The translations under genes were made by a program, and so were the position numbers. The notes beneath the pieces were generated by a model. It did not search any database. It was given only the letters and a program-made list of their open reading frames with translations, and had not been told where the DNA came from. 64,000 nucleotides of DNA from Arthrobacter sp. B0490 (GTDB lineage: Bacteria > Actinomycetota > Actinomycetes > Actinomycetales > Micrococcaceae). Below are positions 1 to 8,870 of this stretch, in pieces. The stretch covers positions 434,001 through 498,000 of the forward strand of contig NZ_PJIR01000003.1 of assembly GCF_002929355.1 (NCBI RefSeq), written 5' to 3'. Within the stretch, counting starts at the first letter, position 1, and each line of letters opens with the position of its first letter.

Positions 1-501
1 CGAGAACTCGTGGGGGTACTGCCCGTAGCGGCGGTCGGCGTCCGGGATGCCCGCCTCGGACAGGAGGGCGACGGCCCGCTTGCGCACCTCGGCGCGGTCG
101 GGCTTCGCCTCGCCTCGCAGGCTCGCCACGATCGCGTCGGCGACCTGCGGGCCGATCTTCATGGCCGGGTTCAGGTTGGACATCGGGTCCTGCGGGACCA
201 GCGCCACGCGCTGGCCGCGGATGGTCCGCAGCACGGGCTCGGACGCCGTGGCGAGGTCCTCGACGTCGCCCCGCGTGCGTCCGGCGCCGAGCACGATGGA
301 CCCGTGCGAGATGCGTCCGCTGCCGGGCAGCAGGCGCAGGATCGCACCGATCGCCGTCGACTTGCCGGAGCCCGACTGGCCCACGATGGCCACGCGCTCG
401 CCGCGCCGCATCGAGAAGCCGATGCGGTGCAGGACGGGGGTCCCGCCGAAGGTCACCTCCAGGTCGGTGACCTCCAGGATGTTCTCAGCGTCCTGCAGCA
501 T
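1..501 (-). CDS. Peptide ABC transporter ATP-binding subunit (partial, runs off left edge)
   Basis: This is the ATPase subunit of an oligopeptide/dipeptide-type importer, acting on the cytoplasmic face of the membrane. Only the first 167 codons lie in the window. Visible motifs are a Walker A box GQSGSGKST at residues 41-49 and a Q-loop segment VPQDPMSNLNP near residue 104, which is characteristic of the DppD/OppD type. Signature and Walker B motifs would lie beyond the edge. The ATG at 501 overlaps the end of the gamma-glutamyltransferase gene by 17 nt, so it is the last gene visible in a five-gene leftward operon with its cognate permeases and binding protein. Family assignment is firm; the substrate is inferred from context only. 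Confidence 0.92.
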   Translation of the reverse strand, partial: MLQDAENILEVTDLEVTFGGTPVLHRIGFSMRRGERVAIVGQSGSGKSTAIGAILRLLPGSGRISHGSIVLGAGRTRGDVEDLATASEPVLRTIRGQRVALVPQDPMSNLNPAMKIGPQVADAIVASLRGEAKPDRAEVRKRAVALLSEAGIPDADRRYGQYPHEFS

Positions 502-2293
502 AGCCCTGTGCTCCTCGCGGGTTGGCGGCGGCCGAGAGCACGCCGGTGTCGTGGTCCTTGGAGACGGAGGAGAGGCGCCCGAGGGACCAGTCCCCCGCCC
601 GTGTCACGGCATGGCCCCGGCGTTCGAGGTCCGCGATGACGTCCTCGCCCAGCCGGTCCTCGACGACGGCGCCGCCCGGTTCCCAGGTGCGCGGCCAGAA
701 GGATCCGGGGATGGACGTGGTGTGCAGGGACGGTGCGTCGATGGCCTGCTGCGGCGTGTACCCGCCGACGATCGTGCGGAGGATGTAGAGCAGCTGCCAC
801 TGGTCCTGCTGGTCGCCGCCGGGCGAGCCGAGGGCGACGACGGGTCTCCCGTCCCGGAGGATCAGCGTGGGGGTGAGGGTGGTGCGGGGCCGCTTGCCGG
901 GCTGCAGCGTGGAGGGCGCGCCCTCCTCGAGCCACGTCATCTGGAGCCGCGAGCCGAGGCAGAAACCGAGTTCGGGGATGGTCGGTGAGGACTGCAGCCA
1001 GCCCCCGCTCGGCGTCGCGGAGACCATGTTCCCGGCCGAGTCGACGACGTCGATGTGGCACGTGTCGCCGCGCGTCTCGCCGCTGCGGGACACCGTGGGT
1101 TCCCCCACGCCGGCGAAGCCGCCGGAGCCGACCAGCGCGGGCGGCGTGTAGTCGGTGCGCAGCGGCGGGGTGAAGGGCTCCACGCCGGGGACGGTCCCGG
1201 GCCGGAACTCGAGCGAGGCATCAGCGGTGATCAGGGCCCGGCGCTCCGCGGCGTACTCCGCGGAGAGCAGGTACTCCAGGGGTACGTCGGCGTCGCCGTA
1301 GTAGGCCTCGCGGTCGGCGATGGCGAGCTTCTGCGCCTCGAGGATGGTATGCGCGCCGAGGGCGGTGGACGGGTCGAGCCGGTCGTCGTCGAACCCGTCG
1401 AGGATGGCGAGGGTCTGCAGCAGGGCGGGGCCCTGCCCCCACGGTCCGGTCTTGGCGATGGTGTGGCCGCGGAACTCGAGGGTCGCGGCCTCCTCGTAGC
1501 CGGCCCGGAACCCTGCGAAGTCCTCGACGGTGATCACGCCGGCGTGGTCCAGCCCGGAGGAATGCCGGTGCGGCGTCGCCACGAACGCGGCGGAGGCCTG
1601 CGCGACGAGCCCCGTACGCCACTCGAGCCGTGCGGCGTCGATCCGCTCGGCCCGTGTCCCGCCGTCGCCGGCGGCGCCGACCAGGGACCCGAGGACGCGG
1701 GCATAGGCCTCGTTCCGGATCACCTCGCCCTCGCATGGCGGCCTGCCCTTGGGCATCCAGAGGGCCGCGGACGTGGGCCAGTGCTCGGTGAAGAGGTCCG
1801 CCACGGCCGCGATGGTCGCCCCCACGCGTCCGACGATCGGGTGACCGTCCCGCGCATAGCCGATCGCGAACGCCAGGACGTCCTCGAGCTCCCACGTGCC
1901 GTGGTCGCGCAGCAGGAGCAGCCACGCGTCGACGGCGGCGGGGACGGCCGCGGCGAGGGCGCCCGCGCCCGGGACGAGCTCGAGGCCCTCGGCGAGGTAG
2001 TGCTCCCGCGTCGCGGCGGCCGGGGCGGGGCCCTGGCCCATGAGGACGACCGGCCGGCCCGGCTCCTCCGCCGTGGCGAAGACGCCGGTCATGTCGCCGC
2101 CGGGTCCGTTGAGGTGCGGTTCGACGACGTGCAGGACGAACGCCCCGGCGACGGCGGCGTCGAAGGCGTTGCCGCCGCGCTCGAGGACGGCCTGCGCGGA
2201 GGCGGTGGCCAGCCAGTGCGTCGAGGCGGTCATGCCGAAGGTGCCCTGGAGGGTGGGTCGGGTGGTGAAGGAGGGAGGGGGTGTGTACGTCAT
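485..2293 (-). CDS. Gamma-glutamyltransferase family protein, no signal peptide
   Basis: An Ntn-hydrolase of the gamma-glutamyltranspeptidase family, about 602 residues, which hydrolyses or transfers the gamma-glutamyl group of glutathione and related peptides. The family self-cleaves in front of a catalytic Thr; here that is Thr411 in GDTCHIDVVD, followed by SATPSGGWLQSSPT. The N-terminal part carries the family motifs GGNAFDAAVA and NGPGGD. The N-terminus (MTYTPPPSF) has no hydrophobic signal, so the enzyme is predicted to be cytoplasmic, unlike secreted Ggt. The ATG at 2293 overlaps the upstream permease stop as ATGA, showing translational coupling. Its place inside a peptide-ABC operon suggests it degrades the imported gamma-glutamyl compound. 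Confidence 0.9.
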   Translation of the reverse strand: MTYTPPPSFTTRPTLQGTFGMTASTHWLATASAQAVLERGGNAFDAAVAGAFVLHVVEPHLNGPGGDMTGVFATAEEPGRPVVLMGQGPAPAAATREHYLAEGLELVPGAGALAAAVPAAVDAWLLLLRDHGTWELEDVLAFAIGYARDGHPIVGRVGATIAAVADLFTEHWPTSAALWMPKGRPPCEGEVIRNEAYARVLGSLVGAAGDGGTRAERIDAARLEWRTGLVAQASAAFVATPHRHSSGLDHAGVITVEDFAGFRAGYEEAATLEFRGHTIAKTGPWGQGPALLQTLAILDGFDDDRLDPSTALGAHTILEAQKLAIADREAYYGDADVPLEYLLSAEYAAERRALITADASLEFRPGTVPGVEPFTPPLRTDYTPPALVGSGGFAGVGEPTVSRSGETRGDTCHIDVVDSAGNMVSATPSGGWLQSSPTIPELGFCLGSRLQMTWLEEGAPSTLQPGKRPRTTLTPTLILRDGRPVVALGSPGGDQQDQWQLLYILRTIVGGYTPQQAIDAPSLHTTSIPGSFWPRTWEPGGAVVEDRLGEDVIADLERRGHAVTRAGDWSLGRLSSVSKDHDTGVLSAAANPRGAQGYAAGR

Positions 2294-3189
2294 CGTTGTC
2301 CCTTTCGGCTGGTGTTCGTCGGGTCGAAGGCGTCGCGCAGGGCGTCCCCGAACAGGTTGAAGGCGAGGCAGATCAGGGCGATCGCGATGCCCGGGAAGAT
2401 CGCCGCGCTGGGTGCGCGGAAGAGGTACTGCTGGGCGTCGGAGAGCATGATGCCGAGGCTCGGTGTGGGTGGCTGGATGCCGAGCCCGAGGAAGGACAGC
2501 AGTGCCTCGCCGATCACCGCGACCGGCATGATCACCGTAGCCTGCACGATGATGGCCGACGTGGCGTTCGGCAGGACGTGCCGCAGCATGATCCACGTCG
2601 GTGAGGCGTCCATGGTGCGGGCACCGAGCACGAAGTCGCTCTCCTTGATGCGCAGGGTCTCACCCCGCACCACCCGGATCATGGTGGGGATCTGCGCGAT
2701 GCCGAGCGCGATCGCGGCATTGCCGAGGCTCGGGCCGCTGATCGCTGCGAGGCCGACGGCGATGATCAGGAACGGGAACGCGAGGGTGACGTCGGTGAGG
2801 CGGGAGATGACGGCGTCGAACCCGCGGGAGTAGCCCGCCAGCAGGCCGAGGGGCGTCCCGATGACGACGGCGAGCAGCACGGACAGCACGCCGACCTGCA
2901 GGGAGGTCTGGATGCCGAACAGCAGGCGCGAGAGGATGTCCCGACCGAGGTCGTCGGTGCCGAGCGGGAAGCCCTCCGTGAGGGGCCGCTGGAACGGGGT
3001 GTCGAAGTGCACCTCGGTGGGCGGGTAGGGCGCGAGGACCGGCGCGAGGAGCGCCGCCAGCACCACGACCACGAGCAGGATGCCGCCGGTGATGCCGAGC
3101 GGGTTCGAGCGCAGGGAGGACAGGATGCGCCCCCGGCCGGAGCCGAGCCCCGACCCGCCCGCTCCCGGGGTCAGTGTTTCGACGGCCAT
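2290..3189 (-). CDS. Peptide ABC transporter permease, DppC type
   Basis: Integral membrane permease of a dipeptide/oligopeptide importer, 299 residues. After a Gly-rich N-terminus there is a first membrane helix (around residues 35-55), then the DppC-type segment with PLGTDDLGRDILSRL, typical of this subunit, and further helices. The cytoplasmic coupling loop is seen as residues around GARTMDASPTWIMLRHVLPN. It pairs with the DppB-type permease whose stop overlaps this ATG (ATGA at 3189), and its own stop overlaps the gamma-glutamyltransferase start in the same way. Substrate specificity is not visible in the sequence. Confidence 0.93.
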   Translation of the reverse strand: MAVETLTPGAGGSGLGSGRGRILSSLRSNPLGITGGILLVVVVLAALLAPVLAPYPPTEVHFDTPFQRPLTEGFPLGTDDLGRDILSRLLFGIQTSLQVGVLSVLLAVVIGTPLGLLAGYSRGFDAVISRLTDVTLAFPFLIIAVGLAAISGPSLGNAAIALGIAQIPTMIRVVRGETLRIKESDFVLGARTMDASPTWIMLRHVLPNATSAIIVQATVIMPVAVIGEALLSFLGLGIQPPTPSLGIMLSDAQQYLFRAPSAAIFPGIAIALICLAFNLFGDALRDAFDPTNTSRKGQR

Positions 3190-4142
3190 CAGTTGGCTCC
3201 TCCGACGCGGATCTTGGGATTGACCACCGAGTACAGGACGTCCACGGCGAGGTTGATGAGGATGTAGCTGACGGTGATGATCAGCACCACCGCCTGGATG
3301 ACGGGATAGTCGCGCGTGAAGACGGCGTCGAGGGTGAGCTTCCCGAACCCCGGCAGCGCGAAGATGCGCTCCGTCACCACGGCTCCCGAGATGAGCCCGC
3401 CGAGCTGCAGGCCCACGATGGTCACGACGACGATGAGCGAGTTCCGCAGCCCGTAGCGCATCAGCACGCGGCCGCGGCCGAGGCCCTTCGCGCGGGCCGT
3501 CCGGACGTAGTCGGTGGTCATGGTCTCGATCATCGACGCCCGGGTCTGGCGCATGATGACGGCGGCGAGCCCGGTGCCGAGGATCAGGGCGGGCAGCGTC
3601 AGGTAGTAGAGGCCCCGGAGCGGATCGGAGAGCACGTCGACGTAGCCGGAGGCGGGGAACCAGCCCAGGCTGACGGCCAGGTACAGGATGGCGAGGATGC
3701 CGAGCCAGAAGTTGGGCACCGAGAGACCGATGAGGGCGAAGGCGTTCGCGACCCACTCGGGCCAGCGTCCCCGGAACCGTTCGGCGATCACGCCGAACAG
3801 GATCCCGACGACGATCGCCACGACGATCGCGTACGCGGAGAGCCAGAGCGTGACCGGCAGGGTGGTCGCGATCAGCTCCGTGACCGGGGTGCCCGTCCGG
3901 GTGGACTCGCCGAAGTCGCCGCGGAACATGTTGCGCACGAAGGCGAAGTACTGGGTCACGAGGGGCTGGTCGAGCCCCATCTCGGCGCGCACGGCGGCGA
4001 GCTGCTCGGGGGTCGCCTCCTCCCCCGCCATGGCGAGGGCTGGGTCGCCGGGCAGCTGGCGCACCCCGACGAAGACCACGATGGACGCGAGGACCAGCGT
4101 GACGGCCGACTGCCAGAGCTTGGTGAGGAGATAGCGGCCCAT
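3189..4142 (-). CDS. Peptide ABC transporter permease, DppB type
   Basis: First permease subunit of the peptide importer, 317 residues. It begins with the typical N-terminal helix (MGRYLLTKLWQSAVTLVLAS), followed by the large extracytoplasmic loop with LPGDPALAMAGEEATPEQL and MGLDQPLVTQYFAFV, both usual in DppB/GsiC proteins, then five more helices. The coupling motif is DYVRTARAKGLGRGRVLMRYGLRN reduced here to its key residues YVRTARAKGL. Start ATG at 4142; the binding-protein stop lies 2 nt upstream. Overlaps the DppC-type gene by ATGA. Subunit type is sure; substrate is inferred (gamma-glutamyl peptide or glutathione) from the neighbouring peptidase. Confidence 0.94.
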   Translation of the reverse strand: MGRYLLTKLWQSAVTLVLASIVVFVGVRQLPGDPALAMAGEEATPEQLAAVRAEMGLDQPLVTQYFAFVRNMFRGDFGESTRTGTPVTELIATTLPVTLWLSAYAIVVAIVVGILFGVIAERFRGRWPEWVANAFALIGLSVPNFWLGILAILYLAVSLGWFPASGYVDVLSDPLRGLYYLTLPALILGTGLAAVIMRQTRASMIETMTTDYVRTARAKGLGRGRVLMRYGLRNSLIVVVTIVGLQLGGLISGAVVTERIFALPGFGKLTLDAVFTRDYPVIQAVVLIITVSYILINLAVDVLYSVVNPKIRVGGAN

Positions 4143-4143
4143 G

Positions 4144-5844
4144 TCAGTTCTCGCTCTCGGAGGATGGCTCGATGAAGGCGGCGTTGCTGAGGTGCACGAC
4201 GCCGTCGGCGAAGGTCTCCACGCCGGCGATGTCCGTGCTGTAGGCGGTGAGGCTCCGCTGCCGGTACAGGTAGATGAGGGGGTTGTCCTGCTGCACGAGC
4301 TCCACGGCCCGGCCGTAGAGTGCCGCGCGCTCACCGACGTCGTTGATCTGTGCGGCGCCGGTCAGCAGCTCGTCCACCGCGGGGTTGCTGTAGCCGGAGT
4401 AGTTGTTGCCGCCGCCGGTCGAGAGGAAGTTGAACATGTTGCCGTGCGGGTCGATGCGCCCGGACCAGCCGAGCTGGAGGGCCTCGAAGTCGCCCTGGGA
4501 CTGCACGTCGAGGAGGGTCGAGTACTCGACCGGCACCACGGTGAGGTCGAAGCCGCCGTCAGCGACGGCCGCCTGCAGCGCCTGCCCGTAGCGGAGGGTG
4601 TCGGGGGTGTTGGTCACCTGCATCTCGATGGGGTACGGCGTCTCGACGCCGGCGTCCGCGAGCAGCTTCCTCGCCCCCTCCGGGTCGTACGGCGGGCAGG
4701 CCTCGCTCAGGGCGGAGGCGTACGGGCTGTCGGGTGAGATGGGCGAGCACGCGGGTTCGAACCAGCTGTTGAACACGGTGTTCACGAGGGCCTCGCGGTC
4801 GATGGACATGGACAGGGCCATGCGGATCGCCCGCTCCTGCGCGAGCGGCGTGTCGATGGTGCCCGGCGGCTCCCCGACGCCGGCGGTGTTGCCCACGTTC
4901 ACGGTGAGCCCCTGGTAGCCGAGCGAGCCGACCTGCAGCACGCCGACGCCCTCCTCCTGGAGCAGGGCGTCGATGTCCTGCGGCGAGATGGTGTCGGCCA
5001 CCTGCACGTCGCCGGAGCGCAGGTTCGCGGCCCGGATGTTCGCGTCCGTGATGATCCGGTAGGTGATGGTGTCGAGGTGCACGTCGTCGGCGTCGTAGTA
5101 GAGCGGGTCGCGCTCGACGGTGATGGACGTCTGCGGTACGCGGTCGACGAACTTGAACGGCCCCACGCACACCGGGCTGCTGCCGAAGTCGGCACCCTGC
5201 TCCGCGATGGCTTTCGGCGAGAGCATCATGCCGGCGCGGTCGGCGAGGGCCGCGGCGAGGGGCGCGAAGGGCTTCTCGTAGCTGATCCGCACCCGGTCGG
5301 CACCCACCGCGCGGATGGCGCTGATCGGCCCGAGTTCGCTCTTGCGGGTGGAGCCCTCGAGGGTGAGATGGCGCTCGAGGGTCGCCCGCACCGCCTCCGC
5401 GTCGAAGGGTTCCCCGTCCGCGAACACCGCGTCGGTGCGCACGGGGATGGTGACGGTCAGGCCGTCCTCCGAGATCTCCGGGAGGGCCGTGGCCAGCTGC
5501 GGGACGAGCTCGCCCTCGGCGTCGATGTCGTAGAGCTTCTGGCACATGGTCTGCATGACGTACCGCGTGTAGAGGGACGACGACGTCGTCGGGTCGAGGC
5601 GGTCCGGCTCGGCGGAGAGCGCCATGACGAGGTCCCCTCCCTCACGGATCGCGGCGCCCGTCAGGGGGACGCTCGTCACGTCGTCGCGGACGGGCGCGGC
5701 CGGCAGCGGCTGGACGGGCTGGCACGCGGTCAGGGCGGTCAGGGCGGTCAGGGCGAGCGTGGCCGCGGTGAGCAGTCCCGCCGCCCTGCCGTGCCGGCGG
5801 CGGTGCATGGGCCTCTGCTGGGGATGCTGCGGGTGCTGCTGCAT
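4144..5844 (-). CDS. Peptide-binding lipoprotein (ABC family 5)
   Basis: Extracytoplasmic solute-binding protein of the oligopeptide family (SBP_bac_5), about 566 residues, which captures the substrate for the two permeases downstream. After a His/Gln/Arg-rich N-terminus there is a hydrophobic stretch ending in the lipobox LTAC, so it is anchored as a lipoprotein. The family-5 motif region (RYVMQTMCQKLYDID) and the C-terminal NPLIYLYRQ region are present. I chose ATG 5844 because GAGGAA sits 5 nt upstream; an in-frame GTG at 5856 is an alternative. The hydrophobic core of the signal is a repeat of ALT triplets. It is the first gene of the leftward operon. Confidence 0.92.
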   Translation of the reverse strand: MQQHPQHPQQRPMHRRRHGRAAGLLTAATLALTALTALTACQPVQPLPAAPVRDDVTSVPLTGAAIREGGDLVMALSAEPDRLDPTTSSSLYTRYVMQTMCQKLYDIDAEGELVPQLATALPEISEDGLTVTIPVRTDAVFADGEPFDAEAVRATLERHLTLEGSTRKSELGPISAIRAVGADRVRISYEKPFAPLAAALADRAGMMLSPKAIAEQGADFGSSPVCVGPFKFVDRVPQTSITVERDPLYYDADDVHLDTITYRIITDANIRAANLRSGDVQVADTISPQDIDALLQEEGVGVLQVGSLGYQGLTVNVGNTAGVGEPPGTIDTPLAQERAIRMALSMSIDREALVNTVFNSWFEPACSPISPDSPYASALSEACPPYDPEGARKLLADAGVETPYPIEMQVTNTPDTLRYGQALQAAVADGGFDLTVVPVEYSTLLDVQSQGDFEALQLGWSGRIDPHGNMFNFLSTGGGNNYSGYSNPAVDELLTGAAQINDVGERAALYGRAVELVQQDNPLIYLYRQRSLTAYSTDIAGVETFADGVVHLSNAAFIEPSSESEN

Positions 5845-5906
5845 GGGGTTCCTCACGAACGGGCGGACGGAACTGCTTCTGCATCGCGGTCTGCATTCGC
5901 TGTGTT

Positions 5907-5957
5907 ATTGAATACAATCACCGCTACGACGATAAGCTTCGTATACATTCGTTTCAA
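5907..5957 (-). promoter_or_regulatory. Putative promoter and operator of the peptide/GGT operon
   Basis: Read leftward there is a -35 like TTGAAA (5957-5952), a 17-nt spacer and a -10 TATCGT (5934-5929), in the only AT-rich patch of this region. Just downstream of the expected start lies the inverted repeat ATTG-AATA-CAAT (5907-5918), a good position for a repressor site. No regulator is encoded next to it. This is a pattern call only. Confidence 0.4.
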
Positions 5958-5977
5958 GACTGTTACCGAAGGAAAAC

Positions 5978-6703
5978 ATGGTGAAGAAGAATCGGGTGGC
6001 CACGGACCGCCTGCATCTGTGGCTCATGCTCGTGCTCACGTTCTCCACGGGCGTGATCGACGCCGTGGGCTATCTCGGCCTCGACCGCGTTTTCACGGGC
6101 AACATGACCGGCAACGTCGTCCTCCTCGGCATGGCCTTCGCCGGCGGCGCCGAACTCCCGATCCTCAGGCCCGCCCTCGCCCTCGTCTTCTTCATGGTGG
6201 GTGCGGCCCTCGCGGGCCGGGTGCTGCGGAAGGGCCCCGAGGGATGGTCCGGCCGCACCTCGAGCACCCTCCTCGCGGTGACCGTTGGGCTGACGGCGCT
6301 CGCGGTGTACGTCGCACTGGTCGACGTGCATGCCGCGGAGGTCCTCGGCAGCATCACGACGTCGGTGCTCGCGACGACGATGGGCATCCAGGCCGCGACG
6401 GCGAAGCGCCTCAAGGTCGCCGAGATCACGACCGTCGTGGTGACCTCGACGATCACCGGGCTCGCCTCCGACTCCCGCCTCGCCGGCGGCAAGAGCCCGT
6501 TCTGGGCACGCCGCGCCGCGGCGATCGTGCTGATCATGGCCGGTGCCGTGGTGGGGGCCCTGGCCCTCTCGGTGGGCCTCTGGCTCGGCGTGGCGGTGTC
6601 CGCACTGCTCTCCGCCGTCGTCACCCTCCTCGGGCACCTGCGCCACCGGCAGGACCGCGCGGGAAGCGTCGCAGAGAGTACCGAGGAATCCGCACTACGG
6701 TAG
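5978..6703 (+). CDS. DUF1275 (YoaK-like) membrane protein
   Basis: A 241-residue polytopic membrane protein of the DUF1275/YoaK family, function unknown. The diagnostic N-terminal segment is present: STGVIDAVGYLGLDRVFTGN followed by MTGNVVLLG. I count about six hydrophobic stretches. The middle part has TTSVLATTMGIQAATAKRL, also typical of the family. The ATG at 5978 is preceded by AAGGAA, 4 nt away. It is divergent from the peptide operon and followed after 4 nt by the CPBP protease gene, which appears to have its own promoter. No evidence links it functionally to either neighbour. Confidence 0.88.
   Translation: MVKKNRVATDRLHLWLMLVLTFSTGVIDAVGYLGLDRVFTGNMTGNVVLLGMAFAGGAELPILRPALALVFFMVGAALAGRVLRKGPEGWSGRTSSTLLAVTVGLTALAVYVALVDVHAAEVLGSITTSVLATTMGIQAATAKRLKVAEITTVVVTSTITGLASDSRLAGGKSPFWARRAAAIVLIMAGAVVGALALSVGLWLGVAVSALLSAVVTLLGHLRHRQDRAGSVAESTEESALR
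6696..6701 (+). promoter_or_regulatory. -10 box TACGGT of a probable leaderless CPBP gene
   Basis: TACGGT ends 6 nt before the ATG at 6708 and there is no ribosome binding site in the gap, which suggests transcription starts at or next to the A of the start codon. No clear -35 is seen. Confidence 0.45.
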
Positions 6704-6707
6704 ACCC

Positions 6708-8057
6708 ATGCAACAGGTCGACCCTCAGTACGAGTTCCACCGGCTGGCCCTCTCGTGGCCATGGCACCGCTGGTGGAAACCGCTCCTCACGGCTCTGCTC
6801 GGTTTCGTGTTCTACGTCGTCTTCGTCCTCGTGGTGGTCGTGGCGGGCCTGGGTGTCGCCACCCTCTCGCCCACCGGCGTCGACCCGTACCTGGACGCCC
6901 TGACGGTCCTGGACCTCAGCAACCCGGTGATGTTCGCCTTCACGCTGGTGTCGCTGATCCTGATGATCCCGGCGCTCGCACTCGCGGCGCTGATCATGGG
7001 GCCGAAGCCCCTCGGCCTGCTCTCCTCCGTGGCCGGCCGGATCCGCTGGACCTGGCTCGCGGTCTGCACGGCCGCCGCCCTGGCCGTCTTCCTGGCGAGC
7101 CTCGCCGTCTCGACGGGCATCGGGTTCTTCTTCCCCGAGGACGTCGCCGCCGCACCGGCGCAGCAGGACACCTCGATCCTCGTCATCATGCTGGCCCTGT
7201 CCCTCCTCGCCGTCCCCTTCCAGGCCGCGGCCGAGGAGTACGTCTTCCGGGGCTTCCTGATGCAGGCCATCGGCAGCTGGCTGAAGCACCCGGCCTTCGC
7301 GATCCTCCTCCCCGTGCCCCTGTTCGTCCTCGGCCACGGCTACGACCCCCTCGGCCAGGCCGACGTCGCGCTCTTCGCCGTCTTCGCCGGCTGGATCACC
7401 TGGCGCACGGGCGGGCTCGAGGCGGCGATCGCCGTGCACGCGATCAACAACATGACCATCTTCGTGCTCGGTGCCTTCGGGCTGGTGGACGTGAACTCCA
7501 CCGAGGGGTCGGTGAGTGGACTGGTCGTCTCGGCCCTCACCATGGCGGTCACCGCCGTCGTCATCGTTCGCCTCGCGGACCGTCGGGGCATCGCGCGCAC
7601 GCGCACCGTCGCTCCGCAGCCGGTCTTCGCGCCGGCCGCCGCGTTCCCCGGGCAGCCCTTCGCCGACGGGTATGCGTACCGCCCTCGCGGCGCCCACTCC
7701 GCACTCCCGCCGACGGACCCGGCCGTGCCGCCGTGGACGCGGACGCGCTCGCGGAAGCCCGAGCCGACGCAGGCCCAGCCCGTCCAGCCCCTCAGCCCTC
7801 CTGCAGCTGCTCCCGCCACGGGTCCTGGTCGACGGCCGGCAGGTCCCGCGGCCGGCCCCGGAGCCGCTCCTGCCGGGCAGTCCGGTGGGCAGTCCGGCGG
7901 CGTGCCGTCGGGCGGTCCCGCCGCTGCCGACCGGGACTACAGCGCCGACCGCCACCCCGCCGGTCCCGCCCACCCGGACGGTCCCGGTCATCCCCCGGGC
8001 GTGCCGCATCCCGCGGGCCCGGGCTATCCGGGGGCCGGGACGCCGCGCGAGCCCTGA
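6708..8057 (+). CDS. CPBP family intramembrane glutamic endopeptidase with Pro-rich tail
   Basis: A 449-residue membrane protein with a CPBP (Abi/CAAX protease-like) domain. The core motifs are EEYVFRG (Glu176-Glu177, Arg181), His210 in FVLGHGYDP and His244 with NN in VHAINN, the expected catalytic set. At least seven hydrophobic helices occupy residues 25-310. The remaining 130 residues are a low-complexity Pro/Ala/Gly tail with repeated PAGP and GQSGG blocks, probably cytoplasmic and disordered; such a tail is longer than in typical family members. The family processes membrane proteins or peptides, but the target here is unknown. It is followed by a convergent pentapeptide-repeat gene. Confidence 0.88.
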   Translation: MQQVDPQYEFHRLALSWPWHRWWKPLLTALLGFVFYVVFVLVVVVAGLGVATLSPTGVDPYLDALTVLDLSNPVMFAFTLVSLILMIPALALAALIMGPKPLGLLSSVAGRIRWTWLAVCTAAALAVFLASLAVSTGIGFFFPEDVAAAPAQQDTSILVIMLALSLLAVPFQAAAEEYVFRGFLMQAIGSWLKHPAFAILLPVPLFVLGHGYDPLGQADVALFAVFAGWITWRTGGLEAAIAVHAINNMTIFVLGAFGLVDVNSTEGSVSGLVVSALTMAVTAVVIVRLADRRGIARTRTVAPQPVFAPAAAFPGQPFADGYAYRPRGAHSALPPTDPAVPPWTRTRSRKPEPTQAQPVQPLSPPAAAPATGPGRRPAGPAAGPGAAPAGQSGGQSGGVPSGGPAAADRDYSADRHPAGPAHPDGPGHPPGVPHPAGPGYPGAGTPREP

Positions 8058-8075
8058 CGGCCGGCTCCCGACGGG

Positions 8076-8747
8076 TCAGCCGTCGACGCGCAGCCCCATG
8101 CTGTCCGCGAGGAAGGGCGCCAGCAGCTGCAGCTGGTACTCGTCGATCGTTGCACCGCGCAGCCCGTCGAGCCCCTGGAGGGCGCGGAAGCTGCTGGTAC
8201 GGAGGTCCGTGTCCCGGATCTGCGCGCCGTCGAGCGTGAGCGTCCCGATGGTGCAGTCCGCCAGCGCGAGCCGTGTCGCCCTCACCCCGGTGAGGTCCAG
8301 TTCACCGATGATGCAGCCGCTCACGAGGACGTCCGTCAGCCGCGCGCCGCGGAGGTTCACGTAGTCGAGCTTCCCGCCGTCGAGGTGGACGCCGTCGAGC
8401 CGGCTGTCGTAGAGCTCCGCCGATCCCCACCGCGTACTGCGCAACGACGTCTCCCGCCAGCTGCTGCGGGGGGCGCGGAACACCGGTGCGAAGAGATCCT
8501 CGAAGGCGCACTCGACGACGCGCGCACCGCGCAGGTCGGTGCCGTCGAGCGAGACCCCCTCGAACACGCACTCCTGCAGCGTGATGCCGGCGAGCTCCTC
8601 GCCGTCGAGGTCCAGCCGCTCGTAGTGCTCGCCCTCCCGGTGGTCTCCGTCGAGCAGGTGCGGGTCGTCCACCCGGGTCACGCCCTGCGGGGCCCGGAGG
8701 GACAGGCGCGGGGCGCTCGTCCCGGTGCGCGTGGCTGGGCGTGGCAT
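8076..8747 (-). CDS. Pentapeptide repeat protein
   Basis: A 223-residue protein built mainly of pentapeptide repeats of the A(D/N)LXX type, for example LDGTDLRGARVVECAFED and LDGGKLDYVNLRGARLTDV, which fold as a right-handed quadrilateral beta helix. A short unstructured N-terminus and a C-terminal helical segment (YQLQLLAPFLADSMGL) flank the repeats. I chose ATG 8747 because sequence further upstream is Arg-rich and not family-like. No signal peptide or membrane helix is visible, so it should be cytoplasmic. Some members mimic DNA and inhibit gyrase, but nothing here allows that claim. Confidence 0.8.
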   Translation of the reverse strand: MPRPATRTGTSAPRLSLRAPQGVTRVDDPHLLDGDHREGEHYERLDLDGEELAGITLQECVFEGVSLDGTDLRGARVVECAFEDLFAPVFRAPRSSWRETSLRSTRWGSAELYDSRLDGVHLDGGKLDYVNLRGARLTDVLVSGCIIGELDLTGVRATRLALADCTIGTLTLDGAQIRDTDLRTSSFRALQGLDGLRGATIDEYQLQLLAPFLADSMGLRVDG

Positions 8748-8870
8748 CGCTGCGTCCGATCGTCGTTCGTGCCGCAGTCCCCTGCGGCCGGACCTCCATT
8801 GCATCATGCTGTCCGGAGGCGGCACCGTGCTTTACTAGGGAGCATTCGTCCGTCCAGGGGGAGGAAACCG

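Noticed and set aside
5077..6903. 608-codon plus-strand frame crossing the peptide operon, its promoter and the DUF1275 gene
   Set aside because: It spans two real genes on opposite strands and a promoter region, so it cannot be one gene.
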